From positions 1 to 45,688 of the forward strand of contig JAACTG010000117.1 of the NCBI GenBank assembly GCA_009993585.1: 45,688 bases of DNA. Reading direction: 5' to 3'. The translations under genes were made by a program, and so were the position numbers. Below are positions 9,029-15,800 of this stretch, piece after piece. The DNA comes from Sphingomonadales bacterium. Its GTDB lineage: Bacteria; Pseudomonadota; Alphaproteobacteria; Sphingomonadales; Sphingomonadaceae. Numbering within the stretch: position 1 is the first letter of the stretch; every line of letters starts with the position of its first letter. The notes beneath the pieces were generated by a model that was not told the origin of the DNA, did no database searches, and saw nothing but the letters and a program-made list of their open reading frames with translations.

Positions 9029-9216
9029 GCGAGGCTATAGATCAAACTCAGGGCGGGCGTCGGATTAGTTCGCTGCTCTTGCTGGGCTTGATCGTTTGTC
9101 CGGTTATATTCGCATGGTTTTTACTTCGGAAAGGCTATGCGCCCTCGACTCGAGTGGCCGCATTTGCGTACGCTGCCTTCAGCTTTGCTCTCGGGCTTGG
9201 CGGGGCTTTCGCCTAA
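9013..9216 (+). CDS. Small two-helix membrane protein, unknown function
   Basis: A 67-residue protein with two predicted membrane helices, about residues 18-38 and 47-66, separated by the short basic loop LRKGYAPSTR. The start overlaps the last 16 bases of pepP in another frame, as expected for translational coupling. The sequence from 9050 is less G+C-rich than its neighbours. The turn FAWFLLRKGY resembles short uncharacterised proteins I associate with sphingomonads. No function can be given. It ends just before the hairpin at 9228. Confidence 0.62.
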   Translation: MRAALSEAIDQTQGGRRISSLLLLGLIVCPVIFAWFLLRKGYAPSTRVAAFAYAAFSFALGLGGAFA

Positions 9217-9219
9217 TCC

Positions 9220-9249
9220 AAAAAAAAGGGCCGCCCCGAAGGACGACCC
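9220..9249 (-). terminator. Strong intrinsic terminator read on the minus strand
   Basis: In minus-strand RNA, GGGUCGUCC (9249-9241) pairs over nine base pairs with GGGCGGCCC (9236-9228) around a C(UUCG)G tetraloop, followed by eight Us (9227-9220). Two of the pairs are G-U, which would be C-A mismatches in plus-strand RNA, so the element is built for minus-strand transcripts. The nearest upstream minus-strand gene is pgmG, whose stop is about 150 bases away. Confidence 0.8.
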
Positions 9250-9368
9250 GTAAAAGTTTTTAGGAGAGGATGCCTGAAAAGGCACGTTCGTTGTGCGCTG
9301 CACCATGCTTTTGTGCAAGTGCGAAGAAAACAAGCGCGGTTGCAAAAATTGCAATCACCAATTGGTCC

Positions 9369-9387
9369 CTCTCCCCGCTGGGGAGAG
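9369..9387. repeat. Intergenic palindrome downstream of pgmG
   Basis: CTCTCCCC and GGGGAGAG form a perfect 8-bp inverted repeat around GCT, 11 bases after the pgmG stop. No T tract follows on either strand, so it is not a classical terminator. It may be a dispersed intergenic palindrome or an RNA-stabilising 3' hairpin. Further on, 9250-9360 has TTGCAA repeated around AAA and TGC-rich motifs, but no convincing gene. Confidence 0.45.
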
Positions 9388-9397
9388 AGTCAGTCGA

Positions 9398-10804
9398 TCA
9401 ATGCCCCGCCTGCGGGCCGCGCGCGATGCCCGATCGCGCGAGCTGCGCGTCGATCTGCGCCATCAGCCGCTCAAGCCCCGCCGCGTCCTTCGCCTCGGCG
9501 CGCGCGACGAGAACATCCTGCGTGTTCGATGCGCGCAGCAGCCACCAGCCGTCGGGCGTGTCGACGCGGGCGCCGTCGGTGCGGTCGACGCTCGCGCCGT
9601 CGGCCTGGAGCCGGTCGAGCACCTCTTCGACAACCGCGAATTTGCGGCTTTCGTCGACCTGGAAGCGCATTTCGGGCGTATTGACCATGTCGGGCATCGC
9701 GCCGCGCAATTCGGTCACGCTCCTGCCCGCCGCCTGCGCCGCCGCGATCAGCTGGATCGCGGCGTAGAGCGCGTCGTCATAGCCGTAATAGCCGTGCTTG
9801 AAGAATACATGGCCGCTCATTTCGCCCGCCAGCGGCGAATCGGTTTCGAGCATCTTCTGCTTGATCAGGCTGTGGCCGGTCTTCCACATCAGCGGCGTGC
9901 CGCCGAGTTCGGCGACGCGGTCGAACAGCGCCTGGCTTGCCTTCACATCGGCGATGATCGTCGCGCCGGGCACGTCTTTCAGCACCATTTCGGCGTAGAT
10001 CGCGAGCAGCTGGTCGCCCCAGATCACCCGCCCCTTGCCGTCGATCGCGCCGATACGGTCGCCGTCGCCGTCGAAGGCGACACCGAAATCGAGCTTTCTG
10101 TCGGCGACGAGGCGCTTCAGATCGGCGAGATTGGCTTCATCGGTCGGATCGGGATGATGATTGGGAAAGCTGCCATCGACTTCGGTATAGAGCGTGAAAT
10201 GCTCGCCCGGCAGGCGCGCGACAAGCCGGTCGACGACCGGGCCGGCGGCGCCGTTGCCCGCGTCCCAGCCGATCCGATATTCGCCCCCGGGAGATTTGGC
10301 CCCAAATCCTTCGAGCAACCGGTCGACATAATCGTCCATCACCGCCCGCTGCTCGTTCGCCGCGACATAGCCGGCGGGCGCGGCGCGCCAGGCGCCCGCC
10401 CCCGCCATCCGGCCGATGTCCTGGATGTCGTCGCCGAAGAAGGGGCGATGGCCCAGCACCATCTTGAAACCGTTATAGTTGGCGGGGTTGTGGCTGCCGG
10501 TTATCTGAATGCCGCCGTCGGTGCCCTGCGTCATTTCGGCATAATATAGCATCGGCGTCGGCCCGAGCCCGATTTCGAGTGCGTCGATGCCGACATCGTT
10601 CAGGCCCGCGACGATCGCGCGCGCCATGCCGGGGCTGCTGAGCCGGCCGTCATAGCCGACCGCGACCCGGCGGCCGCCCGCCGCCGCGACGCGCGTGCCG
10701 AAGCCGCGCCCGATCGCGCGCGCATCGTCCTCGCTCAGCGTATCGCCGACGATCCCGCGAATGTCGTATTCGCGCAGGGTGCTGGGATGGAACTGATGGG
10801 TCAT
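9398..10804 (-). CDS. pgmG: Phosphomannomutase/phosphoglucomutase
   Basis: A 468-residue alpha-D-phosphohexomutase. The active-site phosphoserine is S104 in ITGSHNPANYNG and the metal-binding loop is FDGDGDRIG. The sugar-binding loop is GEMSGHVFFK, and the phosphate-binding C-terminal loop is RASNTQDVLV. The length and motifs fit the bifunctional PMM/PGM group (AlgC; PgmG in Sphingomonas). That group interconverts mannose/glucose 1- and 6-phosphates for LPS and exopolysaccharide precursors. The start ATG sits in the second copy of a 12-base repeat whose first copy makes a short in-frame leader ORF (10808-10825). Confidence 0.94.
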   Translation of the reverse strand: MTHQFHPSTLREYDIRGIVGDTLSEDDARAIGRGFGTRVAAAGGRRVAVGYDGRLSSPGMARAIVAGLNDVGIDALEIGLGPTPMLYYAEMTQGTDGGIQITGSHNPANYNGFKMVLGHRPFFGDDIQDIGRMAGAGAWRAAPAGYVAANEQRAVMDDYVDRLLEGFGAKSPGGEYRIGWDAGNGAAGPVVDRLVARLPGEHFTLYTEVDGSFPNHHPDPTDEANLADLKRLVADRKLDFGVAFDGDGDRIGAIDGKGRVIWGDQLLAIYAEMVLKDVPGATIIADVKASQALFDRVAELGGTPLMWKTGHSLIKQKMLETDSPLAGEMSGHVFFKHGYYGYDDALYAAIQLIAAAQAAGRSVTELRGAMPDMVNTPEMRFQVDESRKFAVVEEVLDRLQADGASVDRTDGARVDTPDGWWLLRASNTQDVLVARAEAKDAAGLERLMAQIDAQLARSGIARGPQAGH

Positions 10805-10829
10805 GTGTCAGCCTTCGTGGGTCATGTGT
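10797..10829 (-). repeat. Duplicated start region of pgmG with a 5-codon leader ORF
   Basis: The 12-mer ACACATGACCCA occurs at 10829-10818 and again at 10808-10797, a period of 21 bases. The second copy carries the true start (M-T-H-Q). The first copy starts M-T-H-E-G and then TGA, in the same frame, with one codon between that TGA and the real ATG. It could be a chance duplication or a translational leader. Confidence 0.55.
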
Positions 10830-10904
10830 GGCACCCCTGGACCGCAGCCTTGCGGTTGCGGGAAACGGGGGGCGAAAAATTCGGTCGCTCGGCGCGCATC
10901 CGGG

Positions 10905-11336
10905 CTAGCGTCGCCGGCGCGCGGCGATGTCGGCCAGGAGGAGGTCGCGCGCGGCGGCGAGCCGCGTCGCCGCGACGACATTGCCGCCGCGATCGGGGTG
11001 CGCGGCGACGATGCGGTCGCGATAGGCGGCGCGCACGATCCGCTCGTCGGCCGTCGGCATGACGCCGAGCAGGTCGCGCGCGGCGGCGAGATCGGCGGAT
11101 CCGGCCACGCGCCTCGTCCACAGCGCGCCGCGCAGGCGCGCCCAGTGCCGACCGAGCCAAAGGCCGCCCGCCACCACCGCCACCAAGCCGGCGACGACGC
11201 TGCCGCCGGCCAGGAATTTCGCGCCGATGACGACCGCCGCCAGCGCGACGACGTCGCGGCCCGTCCAGCCGGCGAGGCGGCCGGTCAGCCAGGCCCAGGC
11301 GATCACGCCGAGCGCGACGATCGCAAGCACGGCCAT
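10905..11336 (-). CDS. Membrane-anchored J-domain (DnaJ-like) protein
   Basis: A 143-residue protein with hydrophobic stretches at about 1-18 and 28-62, then a J-domain from about residue 84 to 140. The HPD tripeptide needed to stimulate DnaK ATPase is at 113-115 (VAAHPDRGGN). The arrangement (membrane anchor followed by a C-terminal J-domain) recalls TIM14/DjlC-like co-chaperones. The J-domain would face the cytosol and recruit DnaK to the inner membrane; the client is unknown. The gene lies 6 bases downstream of mipZ on the same strand, so co-transcription is likely. Confidence 0.82.
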   Translation of the reverse strand: MAVLAIVALGVIAWAWLTGRLAGWTGRDVVALAAVVIGAKFLAGGSVVAGLVAVVAGGLWLGRHWARLRGALWTRRVAGSADLAAARDLLGVMPTADERIVRAAYRDRIVAAHPDRGGNVVAATRLAAARDLLLADIAARRRR

Positions 11337-11342
11337 CGCGCG

Positions 11343-12221
11343 CTAGACCGCCTCTGCCAGCGCGTCGTCGCGCCGCGCCGCGGCGTGCGTGTCGCGCGGA
11401 CGCGGCAGCTGCAGCCCGGCGACCATTTCGCGCAGTTCCTGGCGTGCGGCGATATGGCTGACGCCAAGCTCGCCGAGCAACCCCTTGTCGAGCAGTGTCA
11501 GCCCCGAAGGGAACAGCTCGCGATAGACGACGCGCTCGCCGAGGCCGGGCAGGACGCGGAACCCGACGCGTTTCGCGAGTTCGGTCAGCGCCGCGCCGAC
11601 GCGGCGCATGTTGCGCGCCTCGATATGCTGCAGCCGGTTGCGCATCAGTACCCAGTCGATCGAGACGCCGTCGGCCTTGGCCCGGCTCTTGCGCGCTTCC
11701 CAGATGAGCTCGGCATAGAAGCTCAATTTCCTGACCTTGAAGGTATCGGGATCGACCTGGCCGACGAGGTCGAAATCGACGAAGCTGTCGTTCATCGGCG
11801 TCACCAGCGTATGCGCCTGCGTCGCCATGTGGCGCGCGAAGCGGTCGTCGCGGCCGGGCGTGTCGGCGATCAGGTAATCGACGCCGTCGCTCATCGCCGC
11901 GACCATCTGTTCGAGCTCGCCGAGCGTATCGCCGGTGAACACGTCGAACGCCGGCATCGGCAGTTCCACGTTGCGTCGCCGCGCGGTTTCGGTGCGGTTT
12001 TCGAGATAGCGATAGAAGGTGCGCTGGCGCGGATCGAGGTCGATGCCCGCGACCCTGTAGCCCTGGCTGGCGAGCGCGACGGCGACGTGCACCGCGCTCG
12101 TCGATTTGCCGGTGCCGCCCTTTTCGTTGGCGAAGACGATCACATGCGGGCCGGGCACATGCGGGCCGGGCGCGGCGTCCGCCGGCTCGCGGCTTGAATC
12201 GACTTCGGTTTGCGCGCTCAT
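11343..12221 (-). CDS. mipZ: Division-plane positioning ATPase MipZ
   Basis: A 292-residue ParA/MinD-superfamily ATPase. The deviant Walker A motif EKGGTGKST lies at 33-41, followed by GIDLDPRQRTFYRYLENR (switch I/dimer region) and DYLIADTPGRDD (Walker B region). These are typical of MipZ, which forms a bipolar gradient on DNA through ParB and blocks FtsZ polymerisation away from midcell (known from Caulobacter). The N-terminal tail (about 25 residues) includes a duplicated PGPHV made by a 15-base tandem repeat. The start ATG at 12221 has GGGAGG upstream, though about 13 bases away. The gene diverges from panC. Confidence 0.93.
   Translation of the reverse strand: MSAQTEVDSSREPADAAPGPHVPGPHVIVFANEKGGTGKSTSAVHVAVALASQGYRVAGIDLDPRQRTFYRYLENRTETARRRNVELPMPAFDVFTGDTLGELEQMVAAMSDGVDYLIADTPGRDDRFARHMATQAHTLVTPMNDSFVDFDLVGQVDPDTFKVRKLSFYAELIWEARKSRAKADGVSIDWVLMRNRLQHIEARNMRRVGAALTELAKRVGFRVLPGLGERVVYRELFPSGLTLLDKGLLGELGVSHIAARQELREMVAGLQLPRPRDTHAAARRDDALAEAV
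12141..12170. repeat. 15-bp tandem duplication inside mipZ
   Basis: CACATGCGGGCCGGG is present twice in direct succession (12141-12155 and 12156-12170). It keeps the frame and duplicates PGPHV in the MipZ N-terminal tail, just before the first beta-strand of the ATPase fold. Confidence 0.8.
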
Positions 12222-12281
12222 CTTTGGTGTTCTACCTCCCCGGCCAGACAGTGATTCCCGTCTAGCCAAGGCCATGACCCC

Positions 12282-13118
12282 ATGCAAACCATCCGTGACC
12301 TTTCTCAGCTGCGCGATGCCGCCGCCGCCGCGCGCAAGGCGGGCCGCCTCGCGCTGGTGCCGACGATGGGCGCGCTGCACGACGGCCATCTCGCGCTGGT
12401 CCGCGAGGCGCGGCGCCATGCCGATGCGGTCGCGGTGTCGATCTTCGTCAATCCAACGCAGTTCGGCCCGAACGAGGATCTCGACGCCTATCCGCGCCAG
12501 GAGGCCCGCGATCTCGAGCTGATCGAAGCGGCGGGCGCGGCGATCGCCTGGCTGCCCGAGGTCGCGACGATGTATCCGCCGGGTTTCGCCACCAGCGTGC
12601 GCGTCGGCGGGCCGAGCGAGGGGCTGTGCGGCGGCACGCGCCCCGGCCATTTCGACGGCGTCGCGACGGTGGTGACCAAATTGTTCAACCAGGTCCTGCC
12701 CGACGTCGCGCTGTTCGGCGAAAAGGATTACCAGCAGCTCGCGGTGATCCGCCGCCTCGTCGCCGACCTCGACCTGCGCGTCGAGATCGTCGGCGTGCCG
12801 ACGGTGCGCGAGGACGACGGCCTCGCGCGGTCGAGCCGCAATGCCTATCTGTCGCGCGACGAGCGCGCGATCGCCGCCGCCCTGCCGCGCGTGCTGACGC
12901 AAACCGCGGCGCGGATCGTCGCGGGCGACGCGGTTGCCGCTGCCCTGGCGGCGGGCAGCGCCGAGCTGGTCGATGCCGGTTTCGCCTCGGTCGACTATCT
13001 CGAACTGCGCGACGCCGAGACGCTGGCGCCGCTGCCCGACCTGGTCCGGCCGGCGCGATTGCTGGTCGCGGCGCGGCTCGGCACGACGCGGCTGATCGAC
13101 AATATCGCGGTCGGTTGA
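12282..13118 (+). CDS. panC: Pantothenate synthetase
   Basis: A 278-residue enzyme joining pantoate and beta-alanine with ATP to give pantothenate, the precursor of coenzyme A. Seen are the HIGH-like VPTMGALHDGHLALV, VSIFVNPTQFGPNEDL, RPGHFDGVATVV, LFGEKDYQQL and REDDGLARSSRNAYLS, all PanC hallmarks. The length is normal. No panB or panD is adjacent. The gene diverges from mipZ over 60 bases that must hold both promoters. Confidence 0.97.
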   Translation: MQTIRDLSQLRDAAAAARKAGRLALVPTMGALHDGHLALVREARRHADAVAVSIFVNPTQFGPNEDLDAYPRQEARDLELIEAAGAAIAWLPEVATMYPPGFATSVRVGGPSEGLCGGTRPGHFDGVATVVTKLFNQVLPDVALFGEKDYQQLAVIRRLVADLDLRVEIVGVPTVREDDGLARSSRNAYLSRDERAIAAALPRVLTQTAARIVAGDAVAAALAAGSAELVDAGFASVDYLELRDAETLAPLPDLVRPARLLVAARLGTTRLIDNIAVG

Positions 13119-13211
13119 GCGCACCCGCCCCCGGGATCGTTACGCAAGCGGTGCAAATCCGAAACAGATTATGGCGCGAAAACAGCGCCGGGTGAATTTT
13201 TCGCGCACGCG

Positions 13212-13230
13212 TTAACCTTTTGCTTACCAT
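13212..13230 (+). promoter_or_regulatory. CtrA-like site upstream of the Sel1-repeat gene
   Basis: TTAACC-N6-TTACCAT stands 57 bases before the start codon at 13287. A matching element in the same orientation relative to its gene is found at 15301-15320. Both resemble the alphaproteobacterial CtrA consensus TTAA-N7-TTAAC with mismatches. The surrounding 13160-13230 region is A+T-rich compared with its flanks. Confidence 0.35.
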
Positions 13231-13286
13231 GAAGGCCGATCACTGGTGTCGCAGCCACAGGGGGTGGCGAAGACAGGGGACCAGAC

Positions 13287-13601
13287 ATGGGTAGCAGCCA
13301 GAAGAACGCGATGTTCCTGATCGAAAGCCGGCTCGCCGATGCGGCGCGCGGAAATGCCGAAGCCTATTACGATCTCGGCGTCGCCTATTCGACCGGATCG
13401 GGCGGCGTCGAATACGACCTCGTCCAGGCGCATAAATTCTTCAACCTCGCCGCGCTCGGCGGCAGCCGCCGCGGCCAGATGTGCCGCGCCGAAATCTCCG
13501 ACGAGATGAGCCGCGACGAAATCGCCGACGCGCAGCGCCAGGCGCGCGCCTGGCTGAACGACAGCGCCGCCGCGACCAGCTATCGCCGCTACGCGGCCTG
13601 A
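13287..13601 (+). CDS. Sel1-repeat family protein, short
   Basis: A 104-residue protein with at least one Sel1-like (TPR-related) repeat: ARGNAEAYYDLGVAYSTG followed by DLVQAHKFFNLAALGG. The C-terminal third is an acidic and basic helix (ISDEMSRDEIADAQRQARAWL). No signal peptide is seen, so it is probably cytosolic and acts through protein-protein contacts; partners are unknown. The start has AGGGGA upstream. A CtrA-like motif lies in its leader, hinting at cell-cycle control (inference only). Confidence 0.78.
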   Translation: MGSSQKNAMFLIESRLADAARGNAEAYYDLGVAYSTGSGGVEYDLVQAHKFFNLAALGGSRRGQMCRAEISDEMSRDEIADAQRQARAWLNDSAAATSYRRYAA

Positions 13602-13607
13602 ACCAAG

Positions 13608-13629
13608 CAGGGCGGCCGGAGCCGCCCTG
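13608..13629. terminator. Hairpin between convergent sel1 gene and dps
   Basis: CAGGGCGGC (13608-13616) and GCCGCCCTG (13621-13629) form a perfect 9-bp stem with a CGGA loop, in the 62-base gap between two convergent genes. No T tract follows on either side, so it may act weakly in both directions. Confidence 0.5.
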
Positions 13630-13663
13630 GCATAGAGATCGCCCCAGTCTTGGGGTCCGGCGC

Positions 13664-14161
13664 TTAGCCCGCTCGGCTCGCCTCGAACAGGAACCAGGCG
13701 CGTTCTTCGGCCTGGTCGGTCCAGTCGTCGAGCACGCCGCTGGTCGCATTGTCCTTCGCCTCGTCGACGATGTCCTTGGCCTCGCGCAGCGCTTCGACCA
13801 GCTTCAGATTGTCCTTGCGCAGTTCGGCGAGCATGTCCTTGGCGCTGACGAACGCCTCGTCATTGTCGGCGATGCTCTGGTGCCGCGCGATGTCGCCGAT
13901 CGAGCGCAGCGTCGTATTGCCGGTCTTGCGCACGCGCTCGGCGATCGCGTCGGTGGTGGCGAGGATCTGCGCGGCCTGTTCGTCGAGCATCAGGTGATAG
14001 TCGCGGAAATGCGGGCCCGAGACGTGCCAGTGGAAATTCTTGGTCTTGATGTAGAGCGCATAGCTGTCGGCGAGAATGCCGTTCAGCGCCTCGGCCACCG
14101 ATTTGGCGGCGTTGCTCTTGAGGTCGGTCGGCGTATCGAGCTTGGCGGGCGGTCGGGTCAT
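13664..14161 (-). CDS. dps: Dps family ferritin-like DNA-binding protein
   Basis: A 165-residue protein of the Dps/starvation-protection family. The ferroxidase-site residues at the dimer interface are visible in KNFHWHVSGPHF and in YHLMLDEQA. The rest is helical, as in the four-helix bundle. Dps forms a 12-mer that oxidises and stores iron with peroxide and can coat DNA. The N-terminal tail (TRPPAKLDTPTDLKSNAAKS) has few lysines, so DNA binding cannot be assumed. GAGGAA lies 6 bases before the ATG. A promoter candidate (14240-14267) and a leader hairpin (14179-14198) lie upstream. Confidence 0.94.
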   Translation of the reverse strand: MTRPPAKLDTPTDLKSNAAKSVAEALNGILADSYALYIKTKNFHWHVSGPHFRDYHLMLDEQAAQILATTDAIAERVRKTGNTTLRSIGDIARHQSIADNDEAFVSAKDMLAELRKDNLKLVEALREAKDIVDEAKDNATSGVLDDWTDQAEERAWFLFEASRAG

Positions 14162-14178
14162 GATATTCCTCGCTGTCG

Positions 14179-14198
14179 GGGGTGGATCGTTTCACCCC
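14179..14198 (-). other. Leader hairpin of dps
   Basis: GGGGTG (14179-14184) and CACCCC (14193-14198) form a 6-bp stem with an 8-base loop in the dps 5' untranslated region, between the promoter candidate and the ribosome site. It could influence mRNA stability, which is not provable here. Confidence 0.35.
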
Positions 14199-14239
14199 AC
14201 CAACCAGCGAGCGGCGTGCCGGTTGCAATCGAGAGGAAC

Positions 14240-14267
14240 GATATAATCGCGTAGGTTGATCGGTCAG
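14240..14267 (-). promoter_or_regulatory. Possible dps promoter
   Basis: On the minus strand, CTGACC (14267-14262) is followed after 16 bases by TATATC (14245-14240). The latter is embedded in the near-palindrome CGATTATATCG. It would give a leader of about 70 bases. Confidence 0.35.
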
Positions 14268-14272
14268 GCCGA

Positions 14273-14842
14273 TTAAACGACGATCGCGGCGACGCGAATC
14301 AGCAGGATCACGCCGAGCAGGCCGAAGACGACCCCGCCGGCGATTCGCAACCAGGCGAACGGTTGCGTGCCCTCGACCCAGCGCGGCAGCGCGAAGGCGG
14401 GGATCGCGGCGACCGTTATGCCGATCACGCCGCCGAGCCAGGTCAGCACCGGTGTGCCGCTATTGGCCGATGCTGCGAGCACGATGAATTGGCTCTTGTC
14501 GCCGAATTCGAGGATCAGGCAGCCGAGAAAGGCGGTCGCGAAGGCGGGCAGGCGCCAGCCCTCGAGGCGGTCGAGCTTGCCGCGCCGCCACAGCATCGCC
14601 GCCGCGGCGAAGATCACCGCCATCGCCTGAAACATCAGCAGCGCCGGCCCGGCCAGCAGCTGGCGCGAAAAATCGCCGGCGGCGGCGGCGAGCGCGCAGT
14701 TGACCATCGTCGCCAGCACGAAGCCAGCCAGCACCGGCAGCGAGCGATGATAGCGCAGCAGCAGCACCGCGAGCAGCCACTGCGTGCGGTCGCCCATTTC
14801 GGCGACCAGCGTCATGACGAGCGTGATGAGGAAATGGTCCAT
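14273..14842 (-). CDS. GDT1/TMEM165 (UPF0016) family membrane transporter
   Basis: A 189-residue membrane protein with about six helices in two halves. Each half carries the family signature E-x-G-D-[KR]-[ST]: EMGDRT near residue 15 and EFGDKS near residue 115. Family members (GDT1, TMEM165, MneA) move manganese or calcium, in exchange for protons in the studied cases. Export of manganese or calcium across the inner membrane is therefore likely (inference). The ATG at 14842 places the first signature at its usual distance. It lies upstream of dps on the same strand, but dps has its own promoter candidate. Confidence 0.87.
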   Translation of the reverse strand: MDHFLITLVMTLVAEMGDRTQWLLAVLLLRYHRSLPVLAGFVLATMVNCALAAAAGDFSRQLLAGPALLMFQAMAVIFAAAAMLWRRGKLDRLEGWRLPAFATAFLGCLILEFGDKSQFIVLAASANSGTPVLTWLGGVIGITVAAIPAFALPRWVEGTQPFAWLRIAGGVVFGLLGVILLIRVAAIVV

Positions 14843-14909
14843 CGCCGCGCGCCTTAGCGCGATCGCGTCGCAAATGCGCGAGTCGTCAAACCGGCATCGG
14901 CGCGCACCG

Positions 14910-15254
14910 TCATCCCGCCAGGCGGATTTCGACCGACGCCAGCAGCGCCTCGCGCGCGCCGAGAAGCGGCGCGGGCTGTTGGTCGATCGCGATCGCATCG
15001 GTCAGCGCGTCGATGAAGGCGAGGATGCCCTGATGCCGACCGCCCTGCGAAATCGCGGCCTCGAGCGCCTGCGCCACGCACTGGACGGTGGCATAGCCGT
15101 GGCGGCGGGCAAAGGCGCGCAGCCCCGCGACCTCGGTCAGGATCGGGCCGGGCCGCTCGTGCGAGCGGTGCGCGGCGATGGCGACGATCCGCCGCATCAT
15201 CTGCTGCCCGACATGGATCTGGAAATCGCGATCGCTCTCGCTCAGCTGCGTCAT
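14910..15254 (-). CDS. Uncharacterised 114-residue protein
   Basis: I do not recognise this protein. It is 114 residues, soluble and mostly helical, starting MTQLSESDRDFQIHVGQQMM, with an amphipathic stretch TEVAGLRAFARRHGYATVQCVAQALEAA. No motif, signal peptide or membrane segment is seen. Codon usage is like its neighbours, with G/C at third positions. A TTAACC-N6-TAACCATG element lies 47 bases upstream, resembling the one before the Sel1-repeat gene. Its products could be linked to the cell cycle or motility, but only the motif supports that. Confidence 0.6.
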   Translation of the reverse strand: MTQLSESDRDFQIHVGQQMMRRIVAIAAHRSHERPGPILTEVAGLRAFARRHGYATVQCVAQALEAAISQGGRHQGILAFIDALTDAIAIDQQPAPLLGAREALLASVEIRLAG

Positions 15255-15300
15255 ATGGCCCCCTATTGCCCCGTTTCGTGCCGGTCCTGCATGCGCCCGA

Positions 15301-15320
15301 CATGGTTAGCATCGGGTTAA
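15301..15320 (-). promoter_or_regulatory. CtrA-like site upstream of the 114-residue protein gene
   Basis: On the minus strand, TTAACC-N6-TAACCATG occupies 15320-15301, 47 bases before the start at 15254. It shares 13 of the 14 fixed positions with the site at 13212 (which reads TTACCATG) and fits TTAA-N7-TTAAC with one mismatch. Confidence 0.4.
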
Positions 15321-15370
15321 TCGGCGCCCCGGCGCGCCGCATGTTCATGCGCATCGCGCGAACTGGCGGC

Positions 15371-15400
15371 TTGACAGTCGGGCGGGTTTTGGCCAAAGGG
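15371..15400 (+). promoter_or_regulatory. Possible rpmG promoter
   Basis: A perfect TTGACA at 15371-15376 lies in the otherwise gene-free stretch 15255-15529. The -10 position 17 bases on reads CAAAGG, which is poor. It would give a leader of roughly 120 bases before rpmG. The rest of this stretch shows only the CtrA-like site at 15301. Confidence 0.4.
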
Positions 15401-15529
15401 CGCGCTTCGAAGCGCGATGGGCGGCGGATTGACGCCGCTTTTCTTTTGTCTCCGGCGATTCTCTCCGTCGGGCACGCGGGACTTAGCGCAGCGCCATAAC
15501 GCACACGCGAATTTGCAAGGGATCGGGCC

Positions 15530-15697
15530 ATGGCCAAGCCAGCCACTATCAAGATCAAGCTCGTCAGCACAGCTGACACCGGATTCTATTACGTCACCAA
15601 AAAGAATCCGCGCAACCTGACCGAGAAGATGGTCCAGCGCAAATACGACCCCGTCGTGCGCAAGCATGTCGAGTTCAAGGAAGCCAAGATCAAGTAA
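15530..15697 (+). CDS. rpmG: 50S ribosomal protein L33
   Basis: A 55-residue basic protein: [20 protein letters not shown], then [11 protein letters not shown], ending [11 protein letters not shown]. This is a full-length L33 of the large ribosomal subunit. It has no cysteines, so it is the zinc-free (C-) form, like the L36 encoded at 4067. AAGGGA lies 9 bases before the ATG. It is monocistronic, with its own terminator at 15748. Confidence 0.97.
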   Translation: MAKPATIKIKLVSTADTGFYYVTKKNPRNLTEKMVQRKYDPVVRKHVEFKEAKIK

Positions 15698-15747
15698 GGC
15701 GGCAGGCGCCTCGGGCGCCGTCGGGCCTGCGGGAATCGAAAGCTGAC

Positions 15748-15777
15748 AGGGCGTGCCGCGAGGCGCGCCCTTTGCTT
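15748..15777 (+). terminator. Rho-independent terminator after rpmG
   Basis: AGGGCGTGCC (15748-15757) pairs with GGCGCGCCCT (15762-15771) over ten base pairs, one of them G-U, with a GCGA (GNRA-type) loop. TTTGCTTT follows. Confidence 0.85.
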
Positions 15778-15800
15778 TGCGCGTCCTCCCTGGCGCTCGT

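Noticed and set aside
9121-9306. Minus-strand ORF starting MVQRTTN after pgmG
   Set aside because: It reads straight through the strong terminator at 9220-9249 and overlaps the small membrane protein gene.
9250-9360. Phasin-type gene or its promoter suggested by TGC-rich and TTGCAA motifs
   Set aside because: No phasin-like ORF follows on either strand. The motifs alone are too weak, so they are only mentioned with the possible small RNA.
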